Assembly (NCBI GenBank): GCA_026182355.1
Contig: JAPFBL010000118.1
Location: 365,001-429,000, forward strand
From: Hermatobates lingyangjiaoensis
Taxonomy: Eukaryota > Arthropoda > Insecta > Hemiptera > Hermatobatidae
Direction of reading: 5' to 3'
DNA: 64,000 bases
Shown here: positions 55,043 to 64,000 of the stretch, one piece after another
Position numbering within the stretch: position 1 is the first letter of the stretch
Layout of the letters: every line of letters begins with the position of its first letter
Program-made: the position numbers and the translations under genes
Notes under the pieces: generated by a model
Databases searched by the model: none
What the model was told of the DNA's origin: nothing
What the model saw: the letters and a program-made list of their open reading frames with translations, nothing else

Positions 55043-56320
55043 CTGCGAGAACTCCTCGCTATCTGGCCCCTTATTATACACCACATTACCTCGCCTCCCT
55101 CCCTCATATTCAACGTATTCCAAACGTGGTCCCAATCAGTGACATGGCCTCCCTCCTGCTCTCCTCCACTTGCCTTCTGATTCTCCCTATTGTCTCCCCC
55201 ACTCTTCAACAAGTCAGTCTTTTTATGCATCTTTAAGATAATATCTCAAGATGTATAATTAACTTTCAGTACTATATTTCTATTACCGTCTTTTTCCAAA
55301 AAACAAGACACTATCTTGTCTCTTTTATGGCCCAAAATACATGCTAGAACTTATTTTTGGACGAGGACTTCAAGTACAATAAGTACTAGATAATAATCAG
55401 ATTTACAAAACTGAAATGCACAAACGTTGTACCTGCCCCGTCACTCTATATAGACTGTTGCAATATATTATATTTTAAAGATAAATTCAACTTTATAATA
55501 AGTAGTGCATTCCTTGAAACGAACTGTAAAGGTGAACAAGAAATCTCTTGGAATGTTTTGTTCCAAACAATTCTATGAAATATTATGGCAGTTAGTGATA
55601 CCTACTAAATTCAACAGCATTATGTTTAAATAATTATATTATTCATATTATTTTAACTAGGGCTTATTTTCAGGGAAGGGGTTATATTCCAAAGTGTTCC
55701 GTAAATCACAGTAGGGTTTATTTTCGGGGGATGTGTTATTTTCAGAAAAAGACGGTATAATGAAAATTAGAGGAGGTATTGAAAGCTTAACGCTTATAAG
55801 ATTTTTATATTGCTTTACTTAGTCATAAAAGAAGAGTCTCTTATCTGTATGATATTTTTTTTCATGTATTGTTATATTACAACTACCCTTAAAAAGGTAA
55901 CAAGTGATACATTATAGATAAAAAAAAGAAAAAAGAGCGGAGAAACTACCCATTGCTAGTACTTCATATAAATTATTCTGACTACTTGAAATTAATTAGC
56001 TTTGCGGAGTGGATCTCGGAACCAACATCTTTTTAGCGTTCTAATAAGTTTAGTAGAAATCTGGTGGGATGATTATTGCTGAATTAAAGGGTTTAGGTTG
56101 GAGGGTATAATTTGCGTATCCGTGATCAGATTTCTTGGTGGATAAAAGGAATTTTCAAATCGTTATGAATGGTATCATTAGAAACATAAAAGGGAGCTTG
56201 TACTAATATCGAAGATTATGAATTGGCCCGTTTGAATTCTTCTGCATATTTGTACGCTTGGATGATCTGCAGATTTCGAGTGCGTAAGTCAAAATCAGTT
56301 TAAGTATTGCAGTATATATC
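55043..56320. other. Sequence without assigned gene
   Basis: 55070-55215 is pyrimidine-rich. Two AAAGACGGTA-type fragments (55280, 55745) look like an eroded DNA transposon. 56320-56405 is shared with 58935-59022. Confidence 0.45.
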
Positions 56321-56540
56321 AGTCTGTTGTTGTATAGAGTCAAATTTTATCTTTTGTCAGGAAGTCTAGATGGCATCTTATATCGTTTCATTACGTTGGC
56401 AAGTATTAGTAATCTCTAAGAGTCCTTATTGTATTAACTAGTTTAAAAAACGACTTTATATGCACAATGTTTGTACTGTAATATATCATCTATATATACA
56501 TGCATAGTGTTAATACCACTGAGGTTAGTATGATTTATAT

Positions 56541-56712
56541 AATAGAAATAGGTAAAGCTGTCATACCTCGTAAGATGATCCTGGAGTTGGAGCGCTTTTG
56601 GACGTTGTCCATCTTCAATCGCAACAGTCCGAAGATGGACAACGCTCGAAAGCGCTCCAACTCCAGGATCATCTTACGAGGTATGACGGCTTTACCTATT
56701 TCTAATATAAAT
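56541..56712. mobile_element. Fold-back family N
   Basis: GTAAGATGATCCTGGAGTTG is mirrored at about 56659-56680. Cores are decayed (TTGAAGA, CCGAAGA), but the AGCGCT palindrome and stem II GGAC/GTCC persist. Confidence 0.75.
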
Positions 56713-56793
56713 CTTCTATATACGCCTCCTTTTTTTTAATATGTGCAAAACTTAATCAGTACCTTTAAATGTTAGTTCACTCCTTTTAGACTA

Positions 56794-57718
56794 CGAGGTG
56801 TGTAAATAAAGTAGTGAGACTGGCAACGTCGCTTTCGATCTGGCAACGCTGGAGACGCGTGGTCTTGAGTAGCGTCAGGTGCACGTGTGATGCGCCTCCA
56901 GTATGAATCTGAACTCGCCACAGTCATTTGTTTGTCCGTAGCATTGGTTTTCGTGAAATGGTTTTTTCTTGAGCGTTTTAAAAATGAGTGACCTCAAAGT
57001 TGAGCAGCGGTGTGCAATCAAATTTTGCTTCAGACTTGGACATAATGCAACCGAAACTTTTGAAAAACTTTAGGAGGCCTATGGAGAACGTGTTTTATCA
57101 AGGGCACAGGTTTTTTCGGTGGTTTAAGGAATTTTCAGAAGGAAGAGAGTCGATTGAAGATGAACCACGAAGCGGAAGGCCTTCAAGTGCAAACACCGAT
57201 GAAAATGTCAACAGAGTACGGAACCTTGTGCGTTCAGATCGACGCTTGACAGTCAGAATGATCGGGGAACAGTTGAATTTGAATCACACCTCCGTTCATC
57301 ACATTTTGACCAATGAATTGGAGATGAGAAAAATTTGTGCGAAAATGGTTCCGAAAAACCTTTCCCAAGCCATCTCAATAAACGAGTTTTTGGCCAGTAA
57401 AAACATTCCTGTTGCTCCTCAGCCTCCTTATTCACCAGACTTGAGTTCTTGTGACTTTTTCTTCTTCCCGAGATTGAAAAATCACCTCAAGGGAACTCAT
57501 TTCGGGACACTACAAAACATACAAACTGCTGTAACCGACCAGCTGAAGGCCATTCCAGAATCCGAGTTCCAGCAATGCTACAATGATTGGAAGGACCGTC
57601 TCCAGCGCTGTGTGGCTTCCGAAGGGAACTATTTTGAAGGTGACAATATCACATTGTAATTATATTTGAATAGAAAATTTAAAAAAAATCAGTCTCACTA
57701 CTTTATTTACACACCTCG
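56794..57718 (+). mobile_element. mariner element, internally deleted
   Basis: 29-base perfect terminal inverted repeats (CGAGGTGTGTAAATAAAGTA...) are flanked by TA on both sides. 925 bp in all, shorter than the roughly 1.3 kb of full mariners. Confidence 0.95.
56984..57659 (+). pseudogene. mariner transposase, broken
   Basis: ATG at 56984 reads MSDLKVEQRCAIKFCFRLGH, a stop at 57071, then a one-base T insertion near 57110, then RWFKEFSEGRESIEDEPRSG, RPSSANTDENVNR, VHHILTNELEMRKICAKMVP. An internal deletion removes the first two catalytic Asp residues. The third is kept in PPYSPDLSSCDFFFF. The end is EGNYFEGDNITL. Confidence 0.93.
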
Positions 57719-57975
57719 TATACCAGTTTAAACTCTCAAAGACGATTCTCCTAGATTACACTCTTTACATCTTCTATACACTTATAAAACTCTTGTGACT
57801 GATCTTGTTTGTTTTCTTGCCACCATGTATTATCTGAATAAATAATTAAAGCATACGCAATTTTGTGAGAATCAAACACACGACGTTTGCATTGGAAGTG
57901 AGTGCACTGCGCTACGCTCTCCGTCAAGGGAACTTTTTTACAATTTCCTTCCAATACCTGATATAAATACCATCT
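57719..57975. other. Sequence between mariner and fold-back
   Basis: No feature recognised. Confidence 0.5.
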
Positions 57976-58067
57976 TTAAAAGTATTTCACATAAACACGT
58001 GAAATAACAATCAATGAAACCACAAACATCAATTTTAAACTACAATATGAAATGGGAAAACAAGACT

Positions 58068-58102
58068 AAGATCTTTCAACCATTACAAGCAGTCTTCGTC
58101 AG
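58068..58102 (-). ncRNA. Hammerhead-like motif, family A
   Basis: Full core. Stem II reads GACTG/TGGTT with changes. Confidence 0.5.
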
Positions 58103-58118
58103 AGTCAAAAATCCAACT

Positions 58119-58153
58119 CTGACGAAGACCGCTTGTTACGGTTGAAAGATCCT
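58119..58153 (+). ncRNA. Hammerhead-like motif, family A
   Basis: Core intact. The palindrome is AGATCC (one change). Confidence 0.5.
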
Positions 58154-58623
58154 AGTCTTGTTTTCCCATTTTATATTGTGGTTTGATCATTAAATACCAT
58201 CTTATATACTGATAAAACTCTGTTGATCTTATTGCTTGTTTGTTTGCACACAGGCAAAACTTTGAATATCTGGTGATTCCAGTTTATGCCGAATTATTCA
58301 AATAAATATTAAAGGAAATAGAGAATTATACACTACTTTAAAAATAACGGCATTAAAAAGAAAAAAAAATGAAAAATAAATTCTGTTGTAGGATAAACCA
58401 AACGAGTTATTATTTTACTAAAGATCTTAGTCCCATTTTTGAAAATATTATCGTTGTTTAGACGATGGTTTTTTTTTATTTCATGTATTTAATGTTAATT
58501 GTTGCTATACATATGTATAAAACAAATTTTATTTATCAGGAACGACAGTTTTTTAGGTCCAAATCAAACTTTTAAAGCCAAAGTTTTGATTTAAAATTCG
58601 TATTTGGAAAATAAGTATATATA

Positions 58624-58766
58624 ATAAATTATTATATTAGAGGTTGAAAATTAAAAAAAAATAGAAATTCATACTTGAATAAAAATGTCACATGAAATAA
58701 ATTATTATATTAGAGGTTGAAAATTAAAAAATAATAGAAATTCATACTTGAATAAAAATGTCACAT
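58624..58766 (+). repeat. Two tandem 72-bp units
   Basis: ATAAATTATTATATTAGAGG to AATAAAAATGTCACAT, nearly identical. Confidence 0.9.
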
Positions 58767-58794
58767 TAAATACGATTGTTTTAATGTACATTAT

Positions 58795-59351
58795 AAAAAG
58801 ACATTCCTTTCATTAATGTTATTTTATGTTGGGTGAAATAAATGGAATGTTTCACTTTACAGGTTTTGTTCGTTTTAAATACGCTTGATTGTGTATATAA
58901 GGATATATTGTGTATAAGGTAAGTATATATTACGTCTTTTGTTGTGTAGAGTCAAATTTTATCTTTTGTCTAGAAGTCTATCTTATATCGTCTCATTACG
59001 TTAGCAAGTATTACTAATCTCTAAGAGAATAGTAATAAATTAAAGTCCAAACTTTAGGTAACTTGAATTGATGTTTTATTTATTTTTGCCCTAAAAGAAA
59101 TGGAATTTTTTACTTTTAATAAATTTTTTTGTTTAATTAAATATACTTACTCTGTATATATCTTAAGTCATGTTAAGAATTCTATATCAAAAGCTTGGGT
59201 CATATAAGAATCTTTGTTTTCAGAACTTAATAACCAGAAACAACAATAACAGTATCACTGTCAATCAGGTTCAGTAAGTCAATCAGTTGATTTATTTTAT
59301 TAACTGTTGCTATCATTTCTTAACACTGAGTGACACAAGGGGTCACTGTTC
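58795..59351 (+). repeat. Long dispersed repeat R, copy 2
   Basis: Copy of 39000-39375 with extra sequence. Its right part continues after the hAT at 60065 (AACATAAATATCAACAAAAC). Confidence 0.75.
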
Positions 59352-59359
59352 GTCCAGTA

Positions 59360-60056
59360 CAGAGTTTTTCAAACTTGTTTCGACGCGGAACCCTTTTTGG
59401 TTCCAGTAACTTTCCCGGGAACCCCAGATTCTAATGATTTCATACAATCATAATATAAATATTTTCATATGGCTTTTTAAATAGTATGTATGTTTAAAAA
59501 AAATGAAAAAAGTAATATTACTGGAATGTGTATATTTCGAATAAAAAAATTCAAAACTAAAATATTTTTATTTTTCATATTTTCCACAAATGCATAACAC
59601 ATAAAACAGAATTACTAGCAATTTTAACACAGAGTTTGTTTTGTGATCTTTTTGGCTTTATAGTTGAGAGTTAGCCCCAGCATTAAGTCTACTTCGGTAT
59701 TTGGTTTCTATGACAGTTTAAAGGGAAAATCCAGTTTCACATAAGTAAGTAGTGGGAAATGGCAGCAATGTGTGAAGTGCTACTTTTGGAATAGCAGGAA
59801 ATTGGGGATCTGGTAGTTCCAAAAACTGACTAGTGATTCATCCTAAATATAAATAACACTTTGATCACTTCTACTTATGGGTTTATGTAGATATATAAAC
59901 ATTATTTGGTTTCATGATTCACAAGAAATATAGAATAAATCCATGAACAAAAAAAAAGAAATTTTAGAAAAATGTTGTTACTAAATGTTTTTCACGGAAC
60001 CCCAGACAGTCCGTTAAGAAACCCCTGGGTTCCGCGGAACCCCATTGGGACCTCTG
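59360..60056 (-). mobile_element. Non-autonomous hAT element, copy 2
   Basis: Inverted relative of 48421-49115 with the same ends. Eight-base duplication GTCCAGTA / GTCTAGTA (59352-59359, 60057-60064) with one change. Confidence 0.92.
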
Positions 60057-60064
60057 GTCTAGTA

Positions 60065-60492
60065 CAAACATAAATATCAACAAAACGCTAGAACCACCGA
60101 GTTTTTAACCAAAATCCAGTGGACAGATTTCTACCAAATCATATAAAAACATTATTTTTTTTTCATATTAAAAAAGAACAGTATTGGATACCAAGCATAC
60201 TGTTAATCTATTTTATGGGTCTCAGAGGACGCTAAAACACCTATTTCTATTGACGACTCTACGTCAAAATTTTGACCCAAATACATTACGTTTAATAATT
60301 TATAATTAAGTTCATACGGAGGGAAATTAAAAGTATAAAATTTAAAAACTAAATTAGTATATGGCAAATGTTTGAAATATGTTACAGCTGTCAGTGTTTA
60401 TAATAGCGAAAAAGTTACGGTTTTTTAAGAGCTTTTAAACTGGGATGATTTTTGGCACCAGGATAATTCTTTATGACTAATTTCTGTTTCAG
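60065..60492. other. Sequence before candidate exon
   Basis: Right part of repeat R to about 60100, then AT-rich. Confidence 0.5.
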
Positions 60493-60538
60493 ATGGATTT
60501 ACCAAATATTTGTGACCCTGATGACTTCATGAATGAAG
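60493..60538 (+). CDS. Candidate exon 1 of 3, unidentified gene
   Basis: After TTTCTGTTTCAG the sequence starts with ATG and encodes MDLPNICDPDDFMNE plus one base before GTAATT. An ATG directly after the acceptor may be the real start with a spliced 5' UTR, or an internal Met. Phase 1 matches the exon at 62654. Confidence 0.45.
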
Positions 60539-61165
60539 GTAATTGTTACTAATTATCTATCTTTATTAATTGGATAGATGAACTTATGTAAGACATTATT
60601 AATATAAAGAAAAATAATATTTTTTACTCCATAAGAAACAAAAAGTGACTTTTTACGTCTAATCTTCAGGTAATAATGTAAAACATTTGATCCCCATATT
60701 TAACGATGGGCAATAATAAAAAAAGCGAGAGAATAATGAAAAACAGGGATGTAATCCAGGTTGTCCAAGCTAATTATTTTGTTGACATCGATTTTCAGAT
60801 ATAAAGTGAAATGATTTTTAAATCCCAGCTGGATTTCTAATTATTTTACTCTGTTTTATACTTTATATATATACTTTAATAAAATATAAAAGTACATTTT
60901 TATATACTTTTATTTAGCTATCTTATCCTTTATTTTGGATTATTAACACTGATTATTAATTGTTTTTATTCATAAATTATTATTATTATTATAAAGCCTT
61001 TTCTCAAGATGAAATATTGTATGTGCCCGTTAATAATAATATGTTACGAGTATTCCTTCGCATAGTTATCCAAGCCTGGGAAATTAAAACTTCAATATTT
61101 ATTAGCGTTGATTCCTTTGAAGTTACCTCAGTAATCAACTAAAACACTCAGGATATAGGTCTCAG
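60539..61165. other. AT-rich sequence (candidate intron)
   Basis: No feature. Confidence 0.5.
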
Positions 61166-61169
61166 TTTA

Positions 61170-61276
61170 TTAACTGTTCCTATCATTTCTTAACGTAATA
61201 AAGTGAGTGACACAAGGGGTCACTGTTCGTCTAGTATAAACATAAATATCAACAAAACGCTAGAACCACTGTAACA
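61170..61276 (+). repeat. Repeat R, copy 3: empty hAT site
   Basis: Reads GGTCACTGTTCGTCTAGTAT then AAACATAAATATCAACAAAA with one GTCTAGTA, as the site at 59352-60064 would without the hAT element. Confidence 0.9.
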
Positions 61277-61599
61277 ATATATCGGGCAATTGTGAGTTTC
61301 GGCAAAACACCACGATTGTTACAGCCCAGTTTCTTTATATTTATAGGTATATCCTACTTAACTTTTAATATACACATAAAGAAAATTCACAAGAATACCA
61401 AAGTCAAGTATGTATTCAATAAAGTTTACTTGCACGAAGCGGCGACTCCTTTACAACCAGTCTGCATTCCTTTTCTTCCCTGTCTCGAGTTCTAATTGAA
61501 GAAACAAAACCCCATCTTGTAGAAGCAGCTAATCTCCCTTCTAATAACTCAGCTGAATGCGGACTCAAACAGTTCTCATAAACCTGTCTTGATTTGTAT

Positions 61600-61920
61600 T
61601 CATGTATCTCAACCTTTCGGCCACTCCATGATACAAAGCACTACAGATCGATGCTTTTTAACGTGAGACCCTTTCGCCACTTGAGGGAGTCCACTACAGC
61701 CTTACCGAAGCAAGGCCGCGCTGAAGTCCCCCAAGTGCCCAAGGTGGACCTCGCGGAGGCGGGTCCCACGACACCACATCACACAAACAGACTAATACGC
61801 CTATTTACAATTGTTGGCTTTAAGCCATGAAAGTAAGCCTTGCCCTTTTAGATAGTCATGATCTATGCCTGGGTAAATTACATCTATGACATTAGCATTG
61901 CTCATCACGGCGTAGTGCGT
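61600..61920 (-). mobile_element. LINE 3' UTR
   Basis: Follows the LINE ORF at 61921 on the - strand. Contains GTGATGTGGTGTCGTGGGAC and CACGTTAAAAAGCATCGATC, found truncated at 37320 and 33786. Confidence 0.65.
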
Positions 61921-62220
61921 TCACTTCTTCTTTTGGCCAATTTCGTGTATGAATTCCAGGAAACACTTTAGGTTGTCTTCCTTTAACAATTGTCGATATA
62001 TTTGTTCTACAAATAGTCCCGACTGGACTTCCAACCTAAACCTCTGCCTGTCAAAGATAGGGCACTCCTCCAATAAATGCCTCACTGACTCAGGACCCCT
62101 TCCACAGGTACATGTCGGATCATCAGTTCTTTTAAACCTGTGGAGGTATGACTTGAAATCCCCATGGCCTGTTAATACCTGGCACACCCAGTGGTTAATT
62201 ATCAATCGCCTGTTTTTAAG
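61921..62220 (-). mobile_element. LINE ORF2 C-terminus (R1/I-like)
   Basis: Minus strand reads MIINHWVCQVLTGHGDFKSY, LHRFKRTDDPTCTCGRGPES, VRHLLEECPIFDRQRFRLEV. The QxLTGHG.F..YL.RF and CxCG.......HLL.ECP patterns mark the end of R1/I-group LINE ORF2. 5' truncated. The + strand open frames are shadows. Confidence 0.85.
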
Positions 62221-62653
62221 TCGTAATTCAACATCTGGAAAGAAACGAAAGAGTTCTCATAAACCATCCGCTACCCTTGAAAATAAGTCAGCTGGATGCA
62301 GAGTTAACACAACACCTGTTCCAAAACTATTTGGCCAAACTCGCAACGAATACATCACCAAAACTCTGCCAGTTTTTTTCTTGTACTCCTCACTTTTCTC
62401 TCCTGTTGATACCTTGTCTCCATCGAGACCACCTGTTTGTTTTCATTTCACCCACTTGTTGCCAGTTTCAATAAAGAGATAAATTATCCTAAAACAGCAG
62501 GGCATCACTAATCCAGAAATTCGTTACAACCACCTATTCACTAGGAATGTTTCCCTAGGTGGATAAATATCTATAAATTGTATATTTAAAACAGTGTTGT
62601 AAATCTATTACATAATTATTATTAAAGTGAGATAAAGAACATTATTGTTGCAG
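62221..62653. other. Sequence before candidate exon 2
   Basis: No feature recognised. The open frames have no family signature. Confidence 0.5.
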
Positions 62654-62793
62654 AGAGTCAAGCTCTGATATCACTGGTCTGCCGCCAAGACTCCTATCTG
62701 GCTCTTAAACTCAAATCTCGCCAGCCTCCTCGTATTATCATGTCCAAACTGTTTCCCAACAACACAGACTTCCGATGGTTTGCTGCTCCTCAA
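62654..62793 (+). CDS. Candidate exon 2 of 3, unidentified gene
   Basis: The acceptor GTTGCAG is followed by AG, which completes a Glu codon carried from the previous exon. It then encodes SQALISLVCRQDSYLALKLK, SRQPPRIIMSKLFPNNTDFR and WFAAPQ, ending at CAA/GTAAAG in phase 0. Codon use and GC content are clearly coding-like. I do not recognise the family. The protein is basic with a short hydrophobic start (ALISLVC). Confidence 0.6.
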
Positions 62794-62937
62794 GTAAAGA
62801 TTACCCAATTAGTTGATTTTTGTTCGAATTGTACATTATTTTTTTTTTTTTTTTTTAGATTTTATGGTTATTTCCAAAAATTGTACTTTCTATTTTGATC
62901 ATTGTGATTTTGATTGCTATTTCCAAAAATTTTACTT

Positions 62938-63025
62938 TCTATTTGAGTTTTGACTATGAAGAAGACCGCTTGTTACGGTTGAAAGATCTTAATCAGTTTT
63001 CTCATTCCTTATTGTGGTTTGAACT
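62938..63025 (+). mobile_element. Half fold-back of family A
   Basis: Only the right arm is present (GACTATGAAGAAGACCGCTT). Core mutated to CTATGAAGA. Confidence 0.7.
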
Positions 63026-63100
63026 TTGATATATGTATATATATATATATAAATTCAAAACGAAGGAAACACACAAAAAAACACAGACATAACTCACATC

Positions 63101-63126
63101 GATATTTCGACCATCGTCGTCATCAG
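63101..63126 (-). ncRNA. Hammerhead-like motif, family C, left
   Basis: CTGATGA, extra C, stem II GAC/GTC, GAA, palindrome ATAT, C. Confidence 0.65.
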
Positions 63127-63198
63127 GAGGTGTGAAGAGCGAAGAGTCCCGCAGGAAGGCAGGGCGGTGACTGTGAGACTCTTTGCTCTTCACACCTC

Positions 63199-63224
63199 CT
63201 GATGACGACGATGATCGAAATATA
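63199..63224 (+). ncRNA. Hammerhead-like motif, family C, right
   Basis: CTGATGA, extra C, stem II GA/TC, GAA, ATAT, A. Stem I pairs six of eight bases (CACACCTC with GATGTGAG). Confidence 0.6.
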
Positions 63225-63331
63225 GATGTGAGTTATGTCTGTGTCTTTCTGTGTGTTTCCTTCGTTTTGAATTTATTTTATTTAAAAAAAGACCGCTGGA
63301 CCGTTTCTTTTAATTGTATATATATATATAT

Positions 63332-63550
63332 AAAGATTTCACATAAAGACGTGAAATAACAATCAATGATCAAACCACAATGTGAAATGGGAAAACAAGA
63401 CTAAGATCTTTCAACCATAACAAGCGGTCTTCGTCAGAGTCCAACAAAAAAAACTGACATGATCTGCAAAAACTTCTTTTTTTTACTCTGACTTTACAGT
63501 TGAAAGATCTGTCTTGTTTTCCCATTTCATATTGTGATTTCATCATATTT
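63332..63550. mobile_element. Fold-back family A
   Basis: Left arm intact. The right arm is decayed in the core (ACTCTGACTTTACAGTTG). Confidence 0.8.
63403..63437 (-). ncRNA. Hammerhead-like motif, family A
   Basis: Core and AGATCT palindrome intact. Confidence 0.55.
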
Positions 63551-63566
63551 TATATATCCTTAACAG

Positions 63567-63623
63567 ATTCAGAAGAAGCACAATAAGCTCCTTGCTGTTC
63601 GATGGCCTTTCAAACTCAATTGA
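63567..63623 (+). CDS. Candidate exon 3 of 3 with stop, unidentified gene
   Basis: The acceptor CTTAACAG is followed by IQKKHNKLLAVRWPFKLN and TGA, in phase with the previous exon. Together the three exons give 80 residues, which may be a complete small protein or the C-terminus of a longer one whose upstream exons I could not find. The terminal segment is strongly basic. Confidence 0.5.
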   Translation: MQKKHNKLLAVRWPFKLN

Positions 63624-63763
63624 TTGTTGAACTTTTTTTTTACAAACTTCCAATTTAGTTTTTAATTAATAATAATTATTTTATATCGTATTTAATGGTA
63701 CTGAATTCTTTTTTTAATTTTTAGTTTCAGTTATTAAATATAAATATTTAATTTTAAATATAT

Positions 63764-63765
63764 CA

Positions 63766-63804
<39 letters not shown>

Positions 63805-64000
63805 AGATTAAATTTTCTGCCCACTTTTGTCTTAATTAGTTTTCTGGATTTCTTTTCCAAATCTCTAAGTCTTACTTTCATTTCTTTAGGAACTAGGTGT
63901 AATAACTCACCATATGTTTTGTTGTCCATTTTTTTATTTTTACCGACGTTTCGGTCTTCTTCGACCATCTACTGGGTGATTTTTGAACACATACTATTTT
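63764..64000 (-). mobile_element. PLE terminal repeat, another family
   Basis: Minus strand reads MDNKTYGELLHLVPKEMKVR, LRDLEKKSRKLIKTKVGRKF before (TA)n. Upstream of the ATG: CAGTAGATGGTC...GACCGAAACGTCGG, a hammerhead-like string with a divergent core. Confidence 0.75.

Larger units (their letters stand above)
57976..58194. mobile_element. Fold-back family A
   Basis: Arms meet at AGTCAAAAATCCAACTCTGA. Not flanked by clear (TA)n. Confidence 0.8.
63051..63322. mobile_element. Fold-back family C, complete
   Basis: AATTCAAAACGAAGGAAACA is mirrored at about 63255-63273. GC-rich centre GCAGGAAGGCAGGGCGG. (TA)n at both ends. Confidence 0.85.

Noticed and set aside
55039..55230. Minus-strand open frame MHKKTDLLKSGGDNRENQKA
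   Set aside because: Low-complexity composition on a pyrimidine-rich + strand. The candidate exon at 55042-54987 uses a different frame.
61949..62482. 177-codon + strand open frame
   Set aside because: It is antisense to the LINE ORF2 end, which has clear conserved motifs on the minus strand.

Overview
This is eukaryotic nuclear DNA from an invertebrate. It is AT-rich, with small exons separated by kilobase introns and crowded with retroelement debris. An arthropod is my best guess, possibly a chelicerate. The reasons are a SINE ending in CCTAA repeats, a mariner element, dense Penelope-like elements and an invertebrate-type bestrophin. I cannot name the species.

Genes. Positions 1-43725 hold the 3' part of a bestrophin chloride-channel gene on the + strand. 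Seven exons join in consistent phase and end at a stop at 43723-43725. The 5' exons lie outside the window, and one intron has a GC donor. Two short candidate exons on the - strand (55042-54987 and 50009-49951) suggest a second, unidentified gene. Three phase-compatible + strand exons (60493-63623) encode an unidentified C-terminus or an 80-residue protein.

Mobile DNA. Most of the rest is mobile-element sequence. The dominant component is Penelope-like elements (PLEs: reverse transcriptase plus GIY-YIG endonuclease) and about a dozen sequence families of fold-back elements. A fold-back is a head-to-head inverted pair of PLE 3' ends, usually bracketed by (TA)n runs. Arms range from about 50 bp to about 2 kb (29270-33600). 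There are also tRNA-headed SINEs with two alternative 3' tails, R1/I-like LINE tails, two related hAT elements (one with its empty site in the same window), an internally deleted mariner, Tigger/pogo fragments, hairpin MITEs, minisatellites and a transposon that appears to have captured coding sequence.

Main observation. Nearly every fold-back family carries, in each arm, a compact motif that reads as a type I hammerhead ribozyme: CTGANGA, one extra base, a stem II that differs between families but stays paired, GAA, then a perfect 4-6 base palindrome beginning with A and ending with T, then a non-G base. The palindromic stem III is what a hammerhead acting as a dimer would need. Hammerhead motifs in Penelope-like elements are known. 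The variety of families here, their compensatory stems and their inverted-pair packaging are the part worth following up.
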